Source: Burkholderiales bacterium PBB3
GTDB lineage: Bacteria > Pseudomonadota > Gammaproteobacteria > Burkholderiales > Burkholderiaceae_C
DNA length: 64,000 nt
Assembly (NCBI GenBank): GCA_002256115.1
Contig: NKIK01000024.1
Span: forward strand, 1-64,000
Direction of reading: 5' to 3'
Of this stretch, positions 35,381 to 43,979 are shown in pieces. The first letter of the stretch is position 1. Each line of letters starts with the position of its first letter. Position numbers and translations under genes: made by a program. The notes beneath the pieces were generated by a model. That model did no database searches. It had not been told where the DNA came from and worked only from the letters and a program-made list of their open reading frames with translations.

Positions 35381-36589
35381 ATGAAACTCAAAAAACTATT
35401 TGCAGCGCTCAGTGTGGCCGGATTGGGCATGTTGGGAGCCAGTGCGCAGGCACAGGTATCCGGTGATGTAATTCGCATCGGTTTCATTACCGATCTGTCT
35501 GGCTTGTACGCGGACATCGACGGCCCCGCAGGTGCAGAGGCCATCCGTATGGCGATTGCCGACATGGGCGGCGCGATCAACGGCAAGAAAATTGAGCTCA
35601 TGGTGGCTGACCACCAGAACAAACCGGATGTTGCCGCTGCCAAGGCGCGCGAGTGGTTTGACACGCAAGGCATGGACATGCTGGTAGGCGGCACCAGCTC
35701 AGGCACTGGCCTGGCCATGGCCAAGATTGCTCTGGAAAAGAAGAAGCCATTTATGTCCGTAGGGGCTGCGACTTCAGCATTGACCAACGAGCAATGCTCC
35801 CCCTACACCGTGCACTACGCCTATGACACCACCGCCCTGGCCAAAGGCACGGGCAACGCAGTGGTTAAGTCCGGTGGCAAGAGCTGGTACTTTTTGACAG
35901 CGGACTATGCCTTTGGATCGCAATTGCAAAACGACACCACCGCAGTCGTTAAGGCGGCAGGCGGCACGGTAGTGGGCTCGGTGCGCCACCCGCTGTCTGC
36001 CAGTGATTTCTCTTCTTTCTTGTTGCAAGCGCAGTCCAGCAAAGCGCAAATTTTGGGTCTGGCCAATGCAGGTGGTGACACCATCAACTCTATCAAGGCC
36101 GCCAATGAGTTTGGCATCACCAAGACCATGAAACTGGCAGGCTTGCTGATGTTTATCAACGACATCCACTCCCTGGGTCTGAAAGCCACCCAAGGCATGT
36201 ACCTGACGGATAGCTGGTACTGGAACCGCGACGCCGATGCGCGCGCTTGGAGCCGCAAGTTTTTTGAGAAAAACAAGCGCATGCCGTCTTCCTTGCAGGC
36301 CGGTGATTACTCGGCGGTATCCACCTACTTGAGCGCCGTCAAAACTGCGGGCACCGACGATGCCGACAAGGTCATGGCCCAGATGAAGAAGGCCAAAATC
36401 AACGACATGTTTGCCAAGGGCGGCTTCATTCGCGATGACGGCCGCATGGTGCATGACATGTACCTGATGCAAGTGAAGACACCCGCAGAATCCAACGAAC
36501 CCTGGGATTACTACAAGGTGGCTGAAGTATTCAAGGGCGAAGCGGCTTGGACCACCAAGGCCGAGTCCAAGTGCGCGCTTTGGAAATAA
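35381..36589 (+). CDS. Liv-type ABC transporter substrate-binding protein
   Basis: 402 residues from the ATG at 35381, which has GGAGAC upstream. Signal peptide to about residue 22 (GASAQA|Q). The mature part starts DVIRIGFITDLSGLYADIDGP and has a QCSPYTVHYAYDTTALA segment typical of PBP1-type binding proteins related to urea, short-chain amide or aromatic-acid systems. Its sequence is only distantly like the first operon's binding protein, so the two transporters probably take different ligands. A stem-loop follows the stop before the permease genes. Confidence 0.88.
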   Translation: MKLKKLFAALSVAGLGMLGASAQAQVSGDVIRIGFITDLSGLYADIDGPAGAEAIRMAIADMGGAINGKKIELMVADHQNKPDVAAAKAREWFDTQGMDMLVGGTSSGTGLAMAKIALEKKKPFMSVGAATSALTNEQCSPYTVHYAYDTTALAKGTGNAVVKSGGKSWYFLTADYAFGSQLQNDTTAVVKAAGGTVVGSVRHPLSASDFSSFLLQAQSSKAQILGLANAGGDTINSIKAANEFGITKTMKLAGLLMFINDIHSLGLKATQGMYLTDSWYWNRDADARAWSRKFFEKNKRMPSSLQAGDYSAVSTYLSAVKTAGTDDADKVMAQMKKAKINDMFAKGGFIRDDGRMVHDMYLMQVKTPAESNEPWDYYKVAEVFKGEAAWTTKAESKCALWK

Positions 36590-36606
36590 GCCTTATGTAG
36601 TGTCTG

Positions 36607-36630
36607 CCACCACGGCGCGTGCTGTGGTGG
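36607..36630 (+). other. Intercistronic stem-loop
   Basis: A perfect 7-bp stem (CCACCAC at 36607-36613 with GTGGTGG at 36624-36630) lies 17 bases after the binding-protein stop and about 37 before the permease start. There is no T-run. In ABC operons such hairpins often stabilise the upstream message and so raise binding-protein levels over permease; that role is inferred. Confidence 0.55.
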
Positions 36631-36666
36631 TTGCCAACGGTTGAAGAACTCACCAGACGAATCCCC

Positions 36667-37551
36667 ATGGAAATCTTCGGTATCCCTATTCAGGCCTTTC
36701 TGGGACAGCTTTTGCTGGGTCTGGTGAATGGCTCTTTCTACGCCATGCTCAGCCTGGGGCTGGCCGTTATTTTTGGTTTGCTGGGTATCGTGAACTTTGC
36801 CCATGGGGCTTTGTACATGATGGGGGCCTATGTAGCCTTCGTGGCCGCCGATAGCTTTGGCCTGAGTTACTGGGCTGCGCTGGTGCTGGCACCGCTGCTG
36901 GTGGGGGCTGTAGGCGTGGTCATAGAGCGCACGCTGCTCAAGCACCTTTACAAGATTGATCCTATCTACGGCCTGTTGCTCACCTTTGGGCTGGCCCTGA
37001 TTGCCGAGGGCATGTTCCGCGAAAAATTTGGTGTCTCGGGCCAGTCGTATTCGGTGCCTGAGCTGCTGCAGGGCGCTACCGATCTGGGCTTTATGGTGCT
37101 GCCGAATTACCGTGCGTGGGTGGTGGTGGCCTCGTTGACGGTCTGCTTTGGCACCTGGTTTGTGATTGAACGTACGCGCCTGGGTGCGTACCTGCGCGCA
37201 GGCACGGAGAACCCGCGTCTGGTGCAAGCCTTTGGCATCAATGTGCCCATGATGGTGATGCTCACCTACGGTGCGGGGTGTGGTCTTGCTGCCCTGGCAG
37301 GGGTGCTGGCCGCGCCGGTGATTCAAATCAATCCGCTGATGGGCAGCAACCTCATCATCGTGGTGTTTGCGGTCGTGGTCATCGGTGGCATGGGCTCCAT
37401 ATTGGGTTCCATCATCACAGGCATTGGCCTGGGGCTGATCGAAGGCTTGACCAAAGTGTTTTACCCCGAAGCCTCCAGCATCGTGGTGTTTGTGATCATG
37501 GCGTTTGTATTGATGATTCGTCCTGCGGGATTGTTCGGGAAGGAAGTTTGA
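36667..37551 (+). CDS. Liv-type ABC transporter permease (LivH-like)
   Basis: 294 residues from the ATG at 36667 (frame open to 36619). Hydrophobic, with about eight helices. GLVNGSFYAMLSLGLAVIFGLLGIVNFAHGA is the LivH N-terminal signature, and RTRLGAYLRAGTENPRLVQAFGI the conserved cytoplasmic loop. The stop overlaps the LivM-like start by one base. Confidence 0.9.
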   Translation: MEIFGIPIQAFLGQLLLGLVNGSFYAMLSLGLAVIFGLLGIVNFAHGALYMMGAYVAFVAADSFGLSYWAALVLAPLLVGAVGVVIERTLLKHLYKIDPIYGLLLTFGLALIAEGMFREKFGVSGQSYSVPELLQGATDLGFMVLPNYRAWVVVASLTVCFGTWFVIERTRLGAYLRAGTENPRLVQAFGINVPMMVMLTYGAGCGLAALAGVLAAPVIQINPLMGSNLIIVVFAVVVIGGMGSILGSIITGIGLGLIEGLTKVFYPEASSIVVFVIMAFVLMIRPAGLFGKEV

Positions 37552-38492
37552 TGCGCTCCGAAAGACTGGCGCACCTGGCGCTTTGGGTGGGCTTGGCCCT
37601 GTTGGTAGCGGCCCCCTTCATCGGCCTCTATCCCATCTTCATGATGAAGGCGCTGTGCTATGCCATCTTCGCCATGGCCTTCAATTTGTTGATGGGCTTT
37701 ACCGGCCTGTTGTCCTTTGGCCATGCGGCTTATTTTGGTGCTGCGGCCTATGCCACCGGCTGGCTGGTACGGTCGGCAGGCTTGTCGCCTGAGCTGGGCG
37801 TGCTGGCGGGCACGGCCGCGGCGGCACTGCTGGGCTTGGTCATCGGGCTGATTGCTATTCGCCGCCAGGGCATTTACTTTGCCATGGTGACCCTGGCCAT
37901 GGCGCAGATGGTTTACTTTGTGTTTCTGCAAGCGCCTTTCACCGGCGGTGAGGACGGGCTGCAGGGCGTGCCACGCGGCAATTTGTTTGGCCTGATTTCT
38001 CTGCAAAACGATCTGGTGCTGTACTTTGTGGTGCTGGCGGTGTTTGTGGCGGTGTTTTTGTTTGTAATTCGCGTGGTGCACTCACCCTACGGCCAGGTGC
38101 TCAAGGCGATTCGTGAAAACGAGCCACGCGCCATCTCGCTGGGCTATGACGTAGACCGCTACAAGCTCTTGGCCTTTGTGCTGTCCACCGCCTTGGCGGG
38201 GCTGGCTGGCTCCATGAAAACCATGGTGCTGGGTTTTGTGACCCTGAACGACGCGCATTGGTCGCTGTCGGGCGAAGTGATTCTGATGACCCTGCTGGGC
38301 GGCCTGGGCACCTTTGCCGGGCCGGTACTGGGGGCGTTCACCATCATTGGCTTGCAAAACTTCCTGGCCGATCAGGTGGGTTCCTGGATCAACGTCATTA
38401 TTGGCGTGATCTTTGTGGTGTGCGTGGTCGCCTTCCGCCGTGGTTTTGTCGGCGAACTCAAGGCCTGGCAACAGAGGCGCGCCAAGGGCTAG
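37551..38492 (+). CDS. Liv-type ABC transporter permease (LivM-like)
   Basis: 313 residues. LivM features: FAMAFNLLMGFTGLLSFGHAAYFGAAAY and the loop HSPYGQVLKAIRENEPRAISLGYDVDRYKLLAFVLS. Shorter N-terminus than the LivM of the first operon. It begins at the ATG overlapping the LivH-like stop. It ends the operon, converging with a RutR-like gene after only 11 bases, with no room for a separate terminator. Confidence 0.9.
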   Translation: MRSERLAHLALWVGLALLVAAPFIGLYPIFMMKALCYAIFAMAFNLLMGFTGLLSFGHAAYFGAAAYATGWLVRSAGLSPELGVLAGTAAAALLGLVIGLIAIRRQGIYFAMVTLAMAQMVYFVFLQAPFTGGEDGLQGVPRGNLFGLISLQNDLVLYFVVLAVFVAVFLFVIRVVHSPYGQVLKAIRENEPRAISLGYDVDRYKLLAFVLSTALAGLAGSMKTMVLGFVTLNDAHWSLSGEVILMTLLGGLGTFAGPVLGAFTIIGLQNFLADQVGSWINVIIGVIFVVCVVAFRRGFVGELKAWQQRRAKG

Positions 38493-38503
38493 ACCCGCCA
38501 GGG

Positions 38504-39133
38504 TCAGCCTAGGCCACAGCCTCGCAAAATCAAAGCCACCACGTGCTCTGTGGCGCGTGCGTGGTCTTTGGCCGTTAGCTCGGTGCGACCCAGTACCGCT
38601 TTGATCTGCTCATCAAAATCGGCGTAAGTCTGGGTGGCGGCCCAAATGGTGAAGAACAAATGCACCGGGTCCACTGCGGCCATCTGGCCCGCGTCTATCC
38701 AGGCTTGCACTACAGCGGCTTTCTCTAATAACAGCTTGCGCAAGTCCGTGGCTAGCAGGCCTTTGATGACCGGTGCGCCATGTAGCAGCTCGTTGGCAAA
38801 CACCTTGGAGCCATCGGGCCGCTCTGCGGACAGGGCCATCTTGGCGCGGATGTATTGCTCCAGCGCCGCGCGCGGGTTGGCATGGGCCGTAATGCCATGG
38901 GTGGGCACCAGCCAGTCGTTCAAGATACGGCTTAGCACCGCGCGGTACAGCACCTCTTTGCTGCCAAAGTAGTAATGCAGATTGGCCTTGGGCAGGCCGC
39001 TGGTCTCTGCAATGGCGGCCATGGTGGCACCGCCAAAACCGGCACGTGCAAACACGCGCTCGGCTGCGGAAAGTATCAGGGCCTCATTCGTTTGCCGAAT
39101 GAGGCCCTTGTGGCTGTCAGTGATTTTTTCCAT
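38504..39133 (-). CDS. TetR-family regulator, RutR-like
   Basis: 209 residues. N-terminal helix-turn-helix IAETSGLPKANLHYYFGSKEVLY, then a C-terminal ligand domain closely matching E. coli RutR: VLSRILNDWLVP against its VLRQILDIWLAP, and HLFFTIWAATQTYADF against HLIFMIWASTQHYADF. RutR binds uracil and thymine and controls pyrimidine use. Here it is the last gene of an NMT1-type ABC operon whose first gene is preceded by a near-consensus RutR operator. I infer that the protein represses or adjusts this operon in response to a pyrimidine-like ligand. Confidence 0.87.
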   Translation of the reverse strand: MEKITDSHKGLIRQTNEALILSAAERVFARAGFGGATMAAIAETSGLPKANLHYYFGSKEVLYRAVLSRILNDWLVPTHGITAHANPRAALEQYIRAKMALSAERPDGSKVFANELLHGAPVIKGLLATDLRKLLLEKAAVVQAWIDAGQMAAVDPVHLFFTIWAATQTYADFDEQIKAVLGRTELTAKDHARATEHVVALILRGCGLG

Positions 39134-39164
39134 TCACCGTCGTATCTAAAGTTCAAGCGTTGGC

Positions 39165-40175
39165 TTACTTCTGCGCAGCATCCCAAATGGCGTGCGAGTA
39201 GGCAGCCTTGCCCGGGTCTTTCTTGATGACCGGATCGCTGCCGCCGGACAGCAAGACCTTCACCGTACGCTCATACGCAGCGGGTTCCAGGTAGCCAATC
39301 TTGGCCGTGCCTGCATTGGTAATCAGCTTGGCGACGTTTTCCATCTGGCGCTTTTGCACCTTCAGGCTAGAGCTGCCCGATGTATCGGCTGCCACCACGG
39401 CCTTGGCAGCGCCTTCAGGGTCCTTCACGGCTTCATTCCAGCCCTTGAGCGTGGCTTTCAGGAACTTGCCCATACGCGCCACAAAGGCCGGGTCTTTCAG
39501 ATTCGCTTCGAGCACATACAGGCCATCTTCCAACGAGGCCACGCCTTCTTTTTCATAGAAGAAAGTGACCAGGTCTTTTTCCTTGACGCCTGCGTCCACC
39601 ACTTGCCAGTATTCGTTGTAGATCATGGTGCTGATACACGCCGCCTGGTTCTGCAACAGCGGGTCTACGTTGAAGCCTTGCTTCAAGATCTTGATGTCGG
39701 AGTCGGTCTTCAGGCCCAGCTTGGCCATCCAGTTCAGGAAGGGGTATTCATTGCCGCCGTACCAAACGCCCAGGGTCTTGCCTTTGAAGTCCTTGGGTGT
39801 GGTCACGCCGCTAGCCTTCTTGCAGGTCAGCATCAGGCCGGATTGGTTGAACACCTGGGCCACGTTGACCAGCGGCACACCGGCTTCGCGCGCGGCCAGT
39901 GCCGATGGCATCCAGTCCACCACGATGTCAGCCTGCTTGCCTGCAATCACCTGCGTGGGCGCAATGTCGGGGCCACCGGGTTTGATGGTCACGTCCAGGC
40001 CTGCGTCCTTGTAATAGCCCTTGGCCGCGGCCACGTAGTAGCCAGCGAACTGGGCTTGCGGCACCCACTTCAGTTGCACGGTGACTTTCTCAGCGGCTAC
40101 CGCACCAACACTGGCACCGAGGCTTGCAGCTGCCAGCGCGATTGCCAGCAGGCTTTTAAGGGGAGAACGATTCAT
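39165..40175 (-). CDS. NMT1/THI5-type ABC transporter substrate-binding protein
   Basis: 336 residues from the ATG at 40175, preceded by GAAGGAG; the frame is open to 40304. Signal peptide to about 27 (AVAA|EK). The mature protein starts KVTVQLKWVPQAQFAGYYVAAAKGYYKDAGLDVTI, the family signature. This family includes ThiY (pyrimidine precursor of thiamine) and proteins in hydantoin or pyrimidine breakdown clusters. With the RutR-like gene next door, a pyrimidine-type ligand is the best guess. Confidence 0.88.
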   Translation of the reverse strand: MNRSPLKSLLAIALAAASLGASVGAVAAEKVTVQLKWVPQAQFAGYYVAAAKGYYKDAGLDVTIKPGGPDIAPTQVIAGKQADIVVDWMPSALAAREAGVPLVNVAQVFNQSGLMLTCKKASGVTTPKDFKGKTLGVWYGGNEYPFLNWMAKLGLKTDSDIKILKQGFNVDPLLQNQAACISTMIYNEYWQVVDAGVKEKDLVTFFYEKEGVASLEDGLYVLEANLKDPAFVARMGKFLKATLKGWNEAVKDPEGAAKAVVAADTSGSSSLKVQKRQMENVAKLITNAGTAKIGYLEPAAYERTVKVLLSGGSDPVIKKDPGKAAYSHAIWDAAQK

Positions 40176-40203
40176 GGGAAGCTCCTTCAGGGGTTGATAA
40201 AAA

Positions 40204-41091
40204 CTAATCTCGCACAGACGGATGCCAGAACGCCGCGCGGCGCTCCAGCGCAACAAGCAAAGCATAGGCCAAGGAGCCAGTCGCTGCGGCCACCACAATC
40301 GCACCCCACACCAGGGGCATGTTCATGCGCGCTGCCTCGGTGCTGATGCGAAAACCCAGGCCCGATGTGGGTGAGCCAAAAAACTCCGCCACGATAGCGC
40401 CAATCAAGGCCAGTGTCGCGTTCACTTTCAGCGCGCCAAAGATGTAGGGCAGGGCGGCGGGCAACCGCAATGCGAGTAGCGTGCGCGGGTAGCTGGCAGC
40501 GTAGCTATACATCAACTCCAGCTCCAGCTTGCCTGCGGCCTTCAGCCCCGCGAGCGTAGACACCAGCATGGGGAAGAAAGTCATCAACACCACGACCGCC
40601 GCTTTGGACGGCCACTCAAAACCAAACCACATCACCGCAATCGGCGCCACGCCCACCAGTGGTATCGCGCTGGTCAGCGAGGCTACCGGCAGCAAGCCGC
40701 GTTGCAAGAACGGCAGCCGGTCAATCGCAACAGCAACCACGAAGCCGAGCGCGCAGCCCAGTGCCCAGCCAATCAACACCGCCTTGCCCACGGTCTGCAC
40801 AAAGTCGCCCCAGAGCTTGGGCGCGTGGTCCGCCATCGACCCGATGACGAGACTGGGCGCGGGCAACAGCACACGCGGCACATCCAGCGCGCGCACCAAG
40901 ATTTCCCAGAAGACGATAACCCAGGCACCAAACAACGCCGCAGTTGCCATGCCCACCCAGCGGCTGCCATTCACTGCTGCCATGCGGTACACGCTATAGC
41001 CAGCGACCAAAGCCAGCAACACCATCGCAGGCCAGAACCACGGGGCCACACCATTTGTCATGCCACTTGCTACGTCCACAGCGTCGTTCAT
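40204..41091 (-). CDS. ABC transporter permease (SsuC/ThiX type) 2
   Basis: 295 residues from the ATG at 41091. BPD_transp_1 permease with about seven membrane segments. The EAA loop ELMYSYAASYPRTLLALRLPAALPYIFGALKVNATLALIGAIVAEFFG is conserved. The start overlaps the previous permease stop by 4 bases, so the two are coupled and probably form a heterodimeric pore. It has an extra N-terminal pair of hydrophobic segments (about 15-60) compared with the sister permease. Confidence 0.88.
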   Translation of the reverse strand: MNDAVDVASGMTNGVAPWFWPAMVLLALVAGYSVYRMAAVNGSRWVGMATAALFGAWVIVFWEILVRALDVPRVLLPAPSLVIGSMADHAPKLWGDFVQTVGKAVLIGWALGCALGFVVAVAIDRLPFLQRGLLPVASLTSAIPLVGVAPIAVMWFGFEWPSKAAVVVLMTFFPMLVSTLAGLKAAGKLELELMYSYAASYPRTLLALRLPAALPYIFGALKVNATLALIGAIVAEFFGSPTSGLGFRISTEAARMNMPLVWGAIVVAAATGSLAYALLVALERRAAFWHPSVRD

Positions 41092-41981
41092 AAGCCGCCC
41101 CTGCTGCGCAAGACCAAGCGCTCCACCAGCGCCACCGTGCTGGTCAGCGCCAGCCCGAGTAGGGCCGACATCACCAGCGCCGACCAGATTTGCGTGGTCT
41201 GCCCGTAGTACGACCCAGTGAGCAACTTTGCGCCCAGACCCGCCTGCGCGCCCGTCGGCAATTCGGCCACCATGGCACCCACCAGACCCGCCGCCACGCC
41301 CACGCGCAGCGCGGGGAACAAAAAGGGCAGGGCCGCAGGCAGCCGCAGCAGCCACAGCGCCTGCCACTTCGATGCAGCATAGGTATGCATCATTTCTGTC
41401 TCAATTTTTTGCGGTGAGCGCAGCCCTTGCACCATCGCCACGGTGACCGGGAAGAAGCACAAATACATCGCAATAAAAGCCTTGGGCGCGGTGCCTGAAA
41501 AGCCCAGGCTGCCCAGCACCACCAGCACGATAGGCGCAATCGCTAGCACCGGCACGGTTTGCGAGGCCACGATCCAGGGCAGCAGCGCCTTGTCCAGCGT
41601 ACGGCTGTGCACGATCAAGACCGACAAAAACAAGCCCAGCGCGGTGCCCATTACAAAGCCCGTCAATGTGGACTGGCCGGTGACGATGACGTGGTAAATC
41701 AGGTTGCGGGGCGAATCCAGCGGCCACTCGGTCAGGCTCTCGTAGAAATCCATGGCGACTTGGTGCGGCGCAGGCATCAGCGGGCGCTCCATGTTCATCG
41801 TGGCGCTGAATAGCTCTTGCCATGTGTAGCCTACGTCGGCATCCAACACGCGCTCGATGGCACCCGGTGCATTCAAGGCCCAAGCGGCGATGTACCAGGC
41901 CAGCAACACTGCCAACAGCACCACCGCTACGGGCAGCCAGTCGTGGGCGGCGCGCTGTGCAATTGATTTAGTGGTGGCCAT
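41088..41981 (-). CDS. ABC transporter permease (SsuC/ThiX type) 1
   Basis: 297 residues, six to seven membrane segments, with the EAA loop EMMHTYAASKWQALWLLRLPAALPFLFPALRVGVAAGLVGAMVAE. It overlaps the ATPase gene by 14 bases and the next permease by 4. The two permeases share the loop pattern but differ elsewhere, as in heteromeric NMT1-type importers. Confidence 0.88.
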   Translation of the reverse strand: MATTKSIAQRAAHDWLPVAVVLLAVLLAWYIAAWALNAPGAIERVLDADVGYTWQELFSATMNMERPLMPAPHQVAMDFYESLTEWPLDSPRNLIYHVIVTGQSTLTGFVMGTALGLFLSVLIVHSRTLDKALLPWIVASQTVPVLAIAPIVLVVLGSLGFSGTAPKAFIAMYLCFFPVTVAMVQGLRSPQKIETEMMHTYAASKWQALWLLRLPAALPFLFPALRVGVAAGLVGAMVAELPTGAQAGLGAKLLTGSYYGQTTQIWSALVMSALLGLALTSTVALVERLVLRSRGGL

Positions 41982-42810
41982 CGGCTAAAGCTTCACGCAC
42001 TTCATGCGCAAGGGCAACAAATTCGGGTGTGTCCCGCAAACCCAGATGGCGTTCATCGGGCAGCGTCGAATCAATCACTTTGACGATGCGCCCCGGGCGC
42101 GGCGACATGACCACGATCTTGGTAGACAGGTACACCGCCTCGGCAATCGAATGCGTCACAAACACCACGGTGCGGCGTTCGCGCTGCCAGAGCTGTTGCA
42201 ACTGCTCATTGAGCCGGTCGCGCGTGATCTCGTCCAGTGCGCCAAACGGCTCGTCCATCATCAAAATCTTGGGCTCAAACGACAGCGCCCGCGCAATCGA
42301 CACGCGCTGCTGCATGCCACCTGAGAGCTGCCAGGGGTACTTGCCCTCAAAACCCTTCAGGCCCACGCGCTCCAAGTGCTCCAGCGCAATGCGCTTGGCA
42401 TCTGCCTTGCCCGTGCCCTGAATCTGCAGCGGCAGCGTCACATTCGCCAAAACGGTGCGCCATGGGAACAGCGCCGGGGCCTGAAACACATAACCGTAGG
42501 CGCGTGCCAAGCGCGCATCGTGCGGGGTGACGCCATTCACCAGCACGGTACCCGCGCTGATTTTTTCCAGATCGGCGATGACCCGCACCAAAGTGGTTTT
42601 GCCACAGCCCGAGGGGCCGATCAGGGAGACAAATTCACCCTGGGCGATGCTTAAATCAACGCCAGAGAGGGCGTGCACCGGTGTGTCTGCGGTGGCGTAC
42701 ACCACACTTGCCTTGCGCACGTCCACGGCCAACTGGGTCAAATGACTGTTGGGCTGCTGCGGATCGGCGGGCGCGTGGTCGGTTGGTCGGGTCAAATCAG
42801 AAGGCATCAT
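41968..42810 (-). CDS. ABC transporter ATP-binding protein (SsuB/TauB/ThiZ type)
   Basis: 280 residues from ATG 42810 (a second ATG at 42807 is equally possible); the frame is open to 42900, but that start would lie upstream of the promoter and operator. Walker A GPSGCGKTTLVR, Q-loop VFQAPALFPW, signature LSGGMQQRVSIARAL, Walker B ILMMDEPFGALDEITR and switch His in THSIAEAV. First gene of the importer operon. The predicted RutR operator lies 12-27 bases upstream of the ATG. Confidence 0.9.
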   Translation of the reverse strand: MMPSDLTRPTDHAPADPQQPNSHLTQLAVDVRKASVVYATADTPVHALSGVDLSIAQGEFVSLIGPSGCGKTTLVRVIADLEKISAGTVLVNGVTPHDARLARAYGYVFQAPALFPWRTVLANVTLPLQIQGTGKADAKRIALEHLERVGLKGFEGKYPWQLSGGMQQRVSIARALSFEPKILMMDEPFGALDEITRDRLNEQLQQLWQRERRTVVFVTHSIAEAVYLSTKIVVMSPRPGRIVKVIDSTLPDERHLGLRDTPEFVALAHEVREALADGHH

Positions 42811-42821
42811 GGGTGCTAATG

Positions 42822-42837
42822 CTAACCAGTTGGTCAA
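42822..42837 (-). promoter_or_regulatory. Probable RutR-type operator
   Basis: Minus strand TTGACCAACTGGTTAG. It matches the E. coli RutR consensus TTGACCA-2-TGGTCAA at 12 of 14 defined positions, with a perfect left half. It is directly upstream of the ABC operon that ends in the RutR-like gene, so the cognate regulator is in the same transcription unit. Confidence 0.65.
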
Positions 42838-42848
42838 CTTATCCCGAC

Positions 42849-42876
42849 ATCCTAGCGAGTTCCGTGCCAGTGGCAA
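42849..42876 (-). promoter_or_regulatory. Candidate promoter of the NMT1-type ABC operon
   Basis: On the minus strand TTGCCA (42871-42876) and TAGGAT (42849-42854) are separated by 16 bases. Transcription would start just before the RutR-type operator, so a bound repressor would block initiation or early elongation. Only a moderate match to consensus. Confidence 0.4.
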
Positions 42877-42916
42877 GCTGGGGTAACCGCCAACTGACAT
42901 CTTCCAAGTGGGTAGA

Positions 42917-42972
42917 TTGCTATTATTTTAGTAGCTGTTTCCGCACTATCCACGGCCTGAGCAGCCAATATC
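42917..42972 (+). repeat. Interspersed repeat, copy E
   Basis: Plus-orientation copy with GTTTCCGCACTATCCACGGC; the GGAGCTGCTCC palindrome is altered to GTAGCTGTTTC. It abuts the stop codon of the M48 protease gene. Confidence 0.75.
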
Positions 42973-43801
42973 ACCCCTTGGGTGCGATACCGCAGGCCGT
43001 CGTCAGGGGTAGGCCCTTGCCATGGGCGTCTTTGGATGGCAGGCGCAGGGCCACTGTGGGTTGCTCGGTCAAAAGCGAGGCTTCGGAGTCGGCCTGGATC
43101 GCGGCGTCCAGCGCGGCTTCCCGCTCTTCGGAGGGCGGGTGCGAGCGCAAGAGCGTGGGGTCGTCACCCTCGGCTGCCAGTTCCAGGTACCGGGTTTGCA
43201 AACGCACGGCGGCCAGGGGGTTGAATCCGGCCTGGACCATCCACCGCACACCCTGAAGGTCAGCCTCCTGCTCCTGGTAGCGCGAGAATTTACGCGTCAG
43301 CACTTTGGCCCCTACATCGCCCACCCTACGTCCAACCTCTGACGCGCCGAATCCTGTGGTTCCCAATGTGCTGTTCACGGCGGTTTCTGCCAAGGATCCC
43401 AGCACGCTGGCCGCACGGTCCGACCACTGCGCGCGCTGCAGATGGTTCTTTCCGTGGTGGGCGTACTCATGTGCCAGCACAGCGGCTAGTGCGTCCCGGT
43501 CATCCTGCAAGGCCTCGATCAGCCCCCAGTTCAGCACCACGCAGCGTTCGCCGTTGTTTTCGATGGCATAGGCGTTGATGTCTCCCTCGTCTGCAACGAT
43601 CAGGCGAATCTGCAAGCCGCTGGCGGTGGCCATTTTTTGGTGCACATCCACCAGTGCCTTGTAAAAAGCCTGGGTAGTGGGGTCTTCCGCCGACAGCGCC
43701 GCTTTTGCCGGGTCCACAAAAACCTGTGCGTGCGCCCCCATCAGCCCCTGACCCCAGAACAGGGTGCATGCGAAGACCAGACGCAATAGTGGGTTCAACA
43801 T
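42971..43801 (-). CDS. M48-family metalloprotease, exported (short paralogue)
   Basis: 276 residues from the ATG at 43801. Signal peptide ending near GAHA|QV. The zinc motif HEYAHHGKNH lies in the middle and the third-ligand region is QEQEADLQGVRWM. LRSHPPSEERE is conserved in BepA/LoiP-like periplasmic M48 proteases, which act on outer-membrane proteins. It is a close paralogue of the next gene: NWGLIEAL.DDRDA.AAVLAHEYAHHGK is shared almost exactly. The two lie in tandem on the minus strand, indicating a local duplication. No strong Shine-Dalgarno. Confidence 0.88.
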   Translation of the reverse strand: MLNPLLRLVFACTLFWGQGLMGAHAQVFVDPAKAALSAEDPTTQAFYKALVDVHQKMATASGLQIRLIVADEGDINAYAIENNGERCVVLNWGLIEALQDDRDALAAVLAHEYAHHGKNHLQRAQWSDRAASVLGSLAETAVNSTLGTTGFGASEVGRRVGDVGAKVLTRKFSRYQEQEADLQGVRWMVQAGFNPLAAVRLQTRYLELAAEGDDPTLLRSHPPSEEREAALDAAIQADSEASLLTEQPTVALRLPSKDAHGKGLPLTTACGIAPKG

Positions 43802-43979
43802 AGACAAAAATGGGTCAGAAATAGGACGTGGTGGAGAGGGGATTCTGGGCGCGCATGTTAAGCGACCGGTGCCCCATTGTTGGCCCGGTGTGGCAAACGG
43901 GACTGCAGTCAGTGTGATGCCCCACCTAAGCGCAGTGTGGCCCGCAAAGCGGCAAGCGCGGTTGCTTGCTTTGCAAGCG

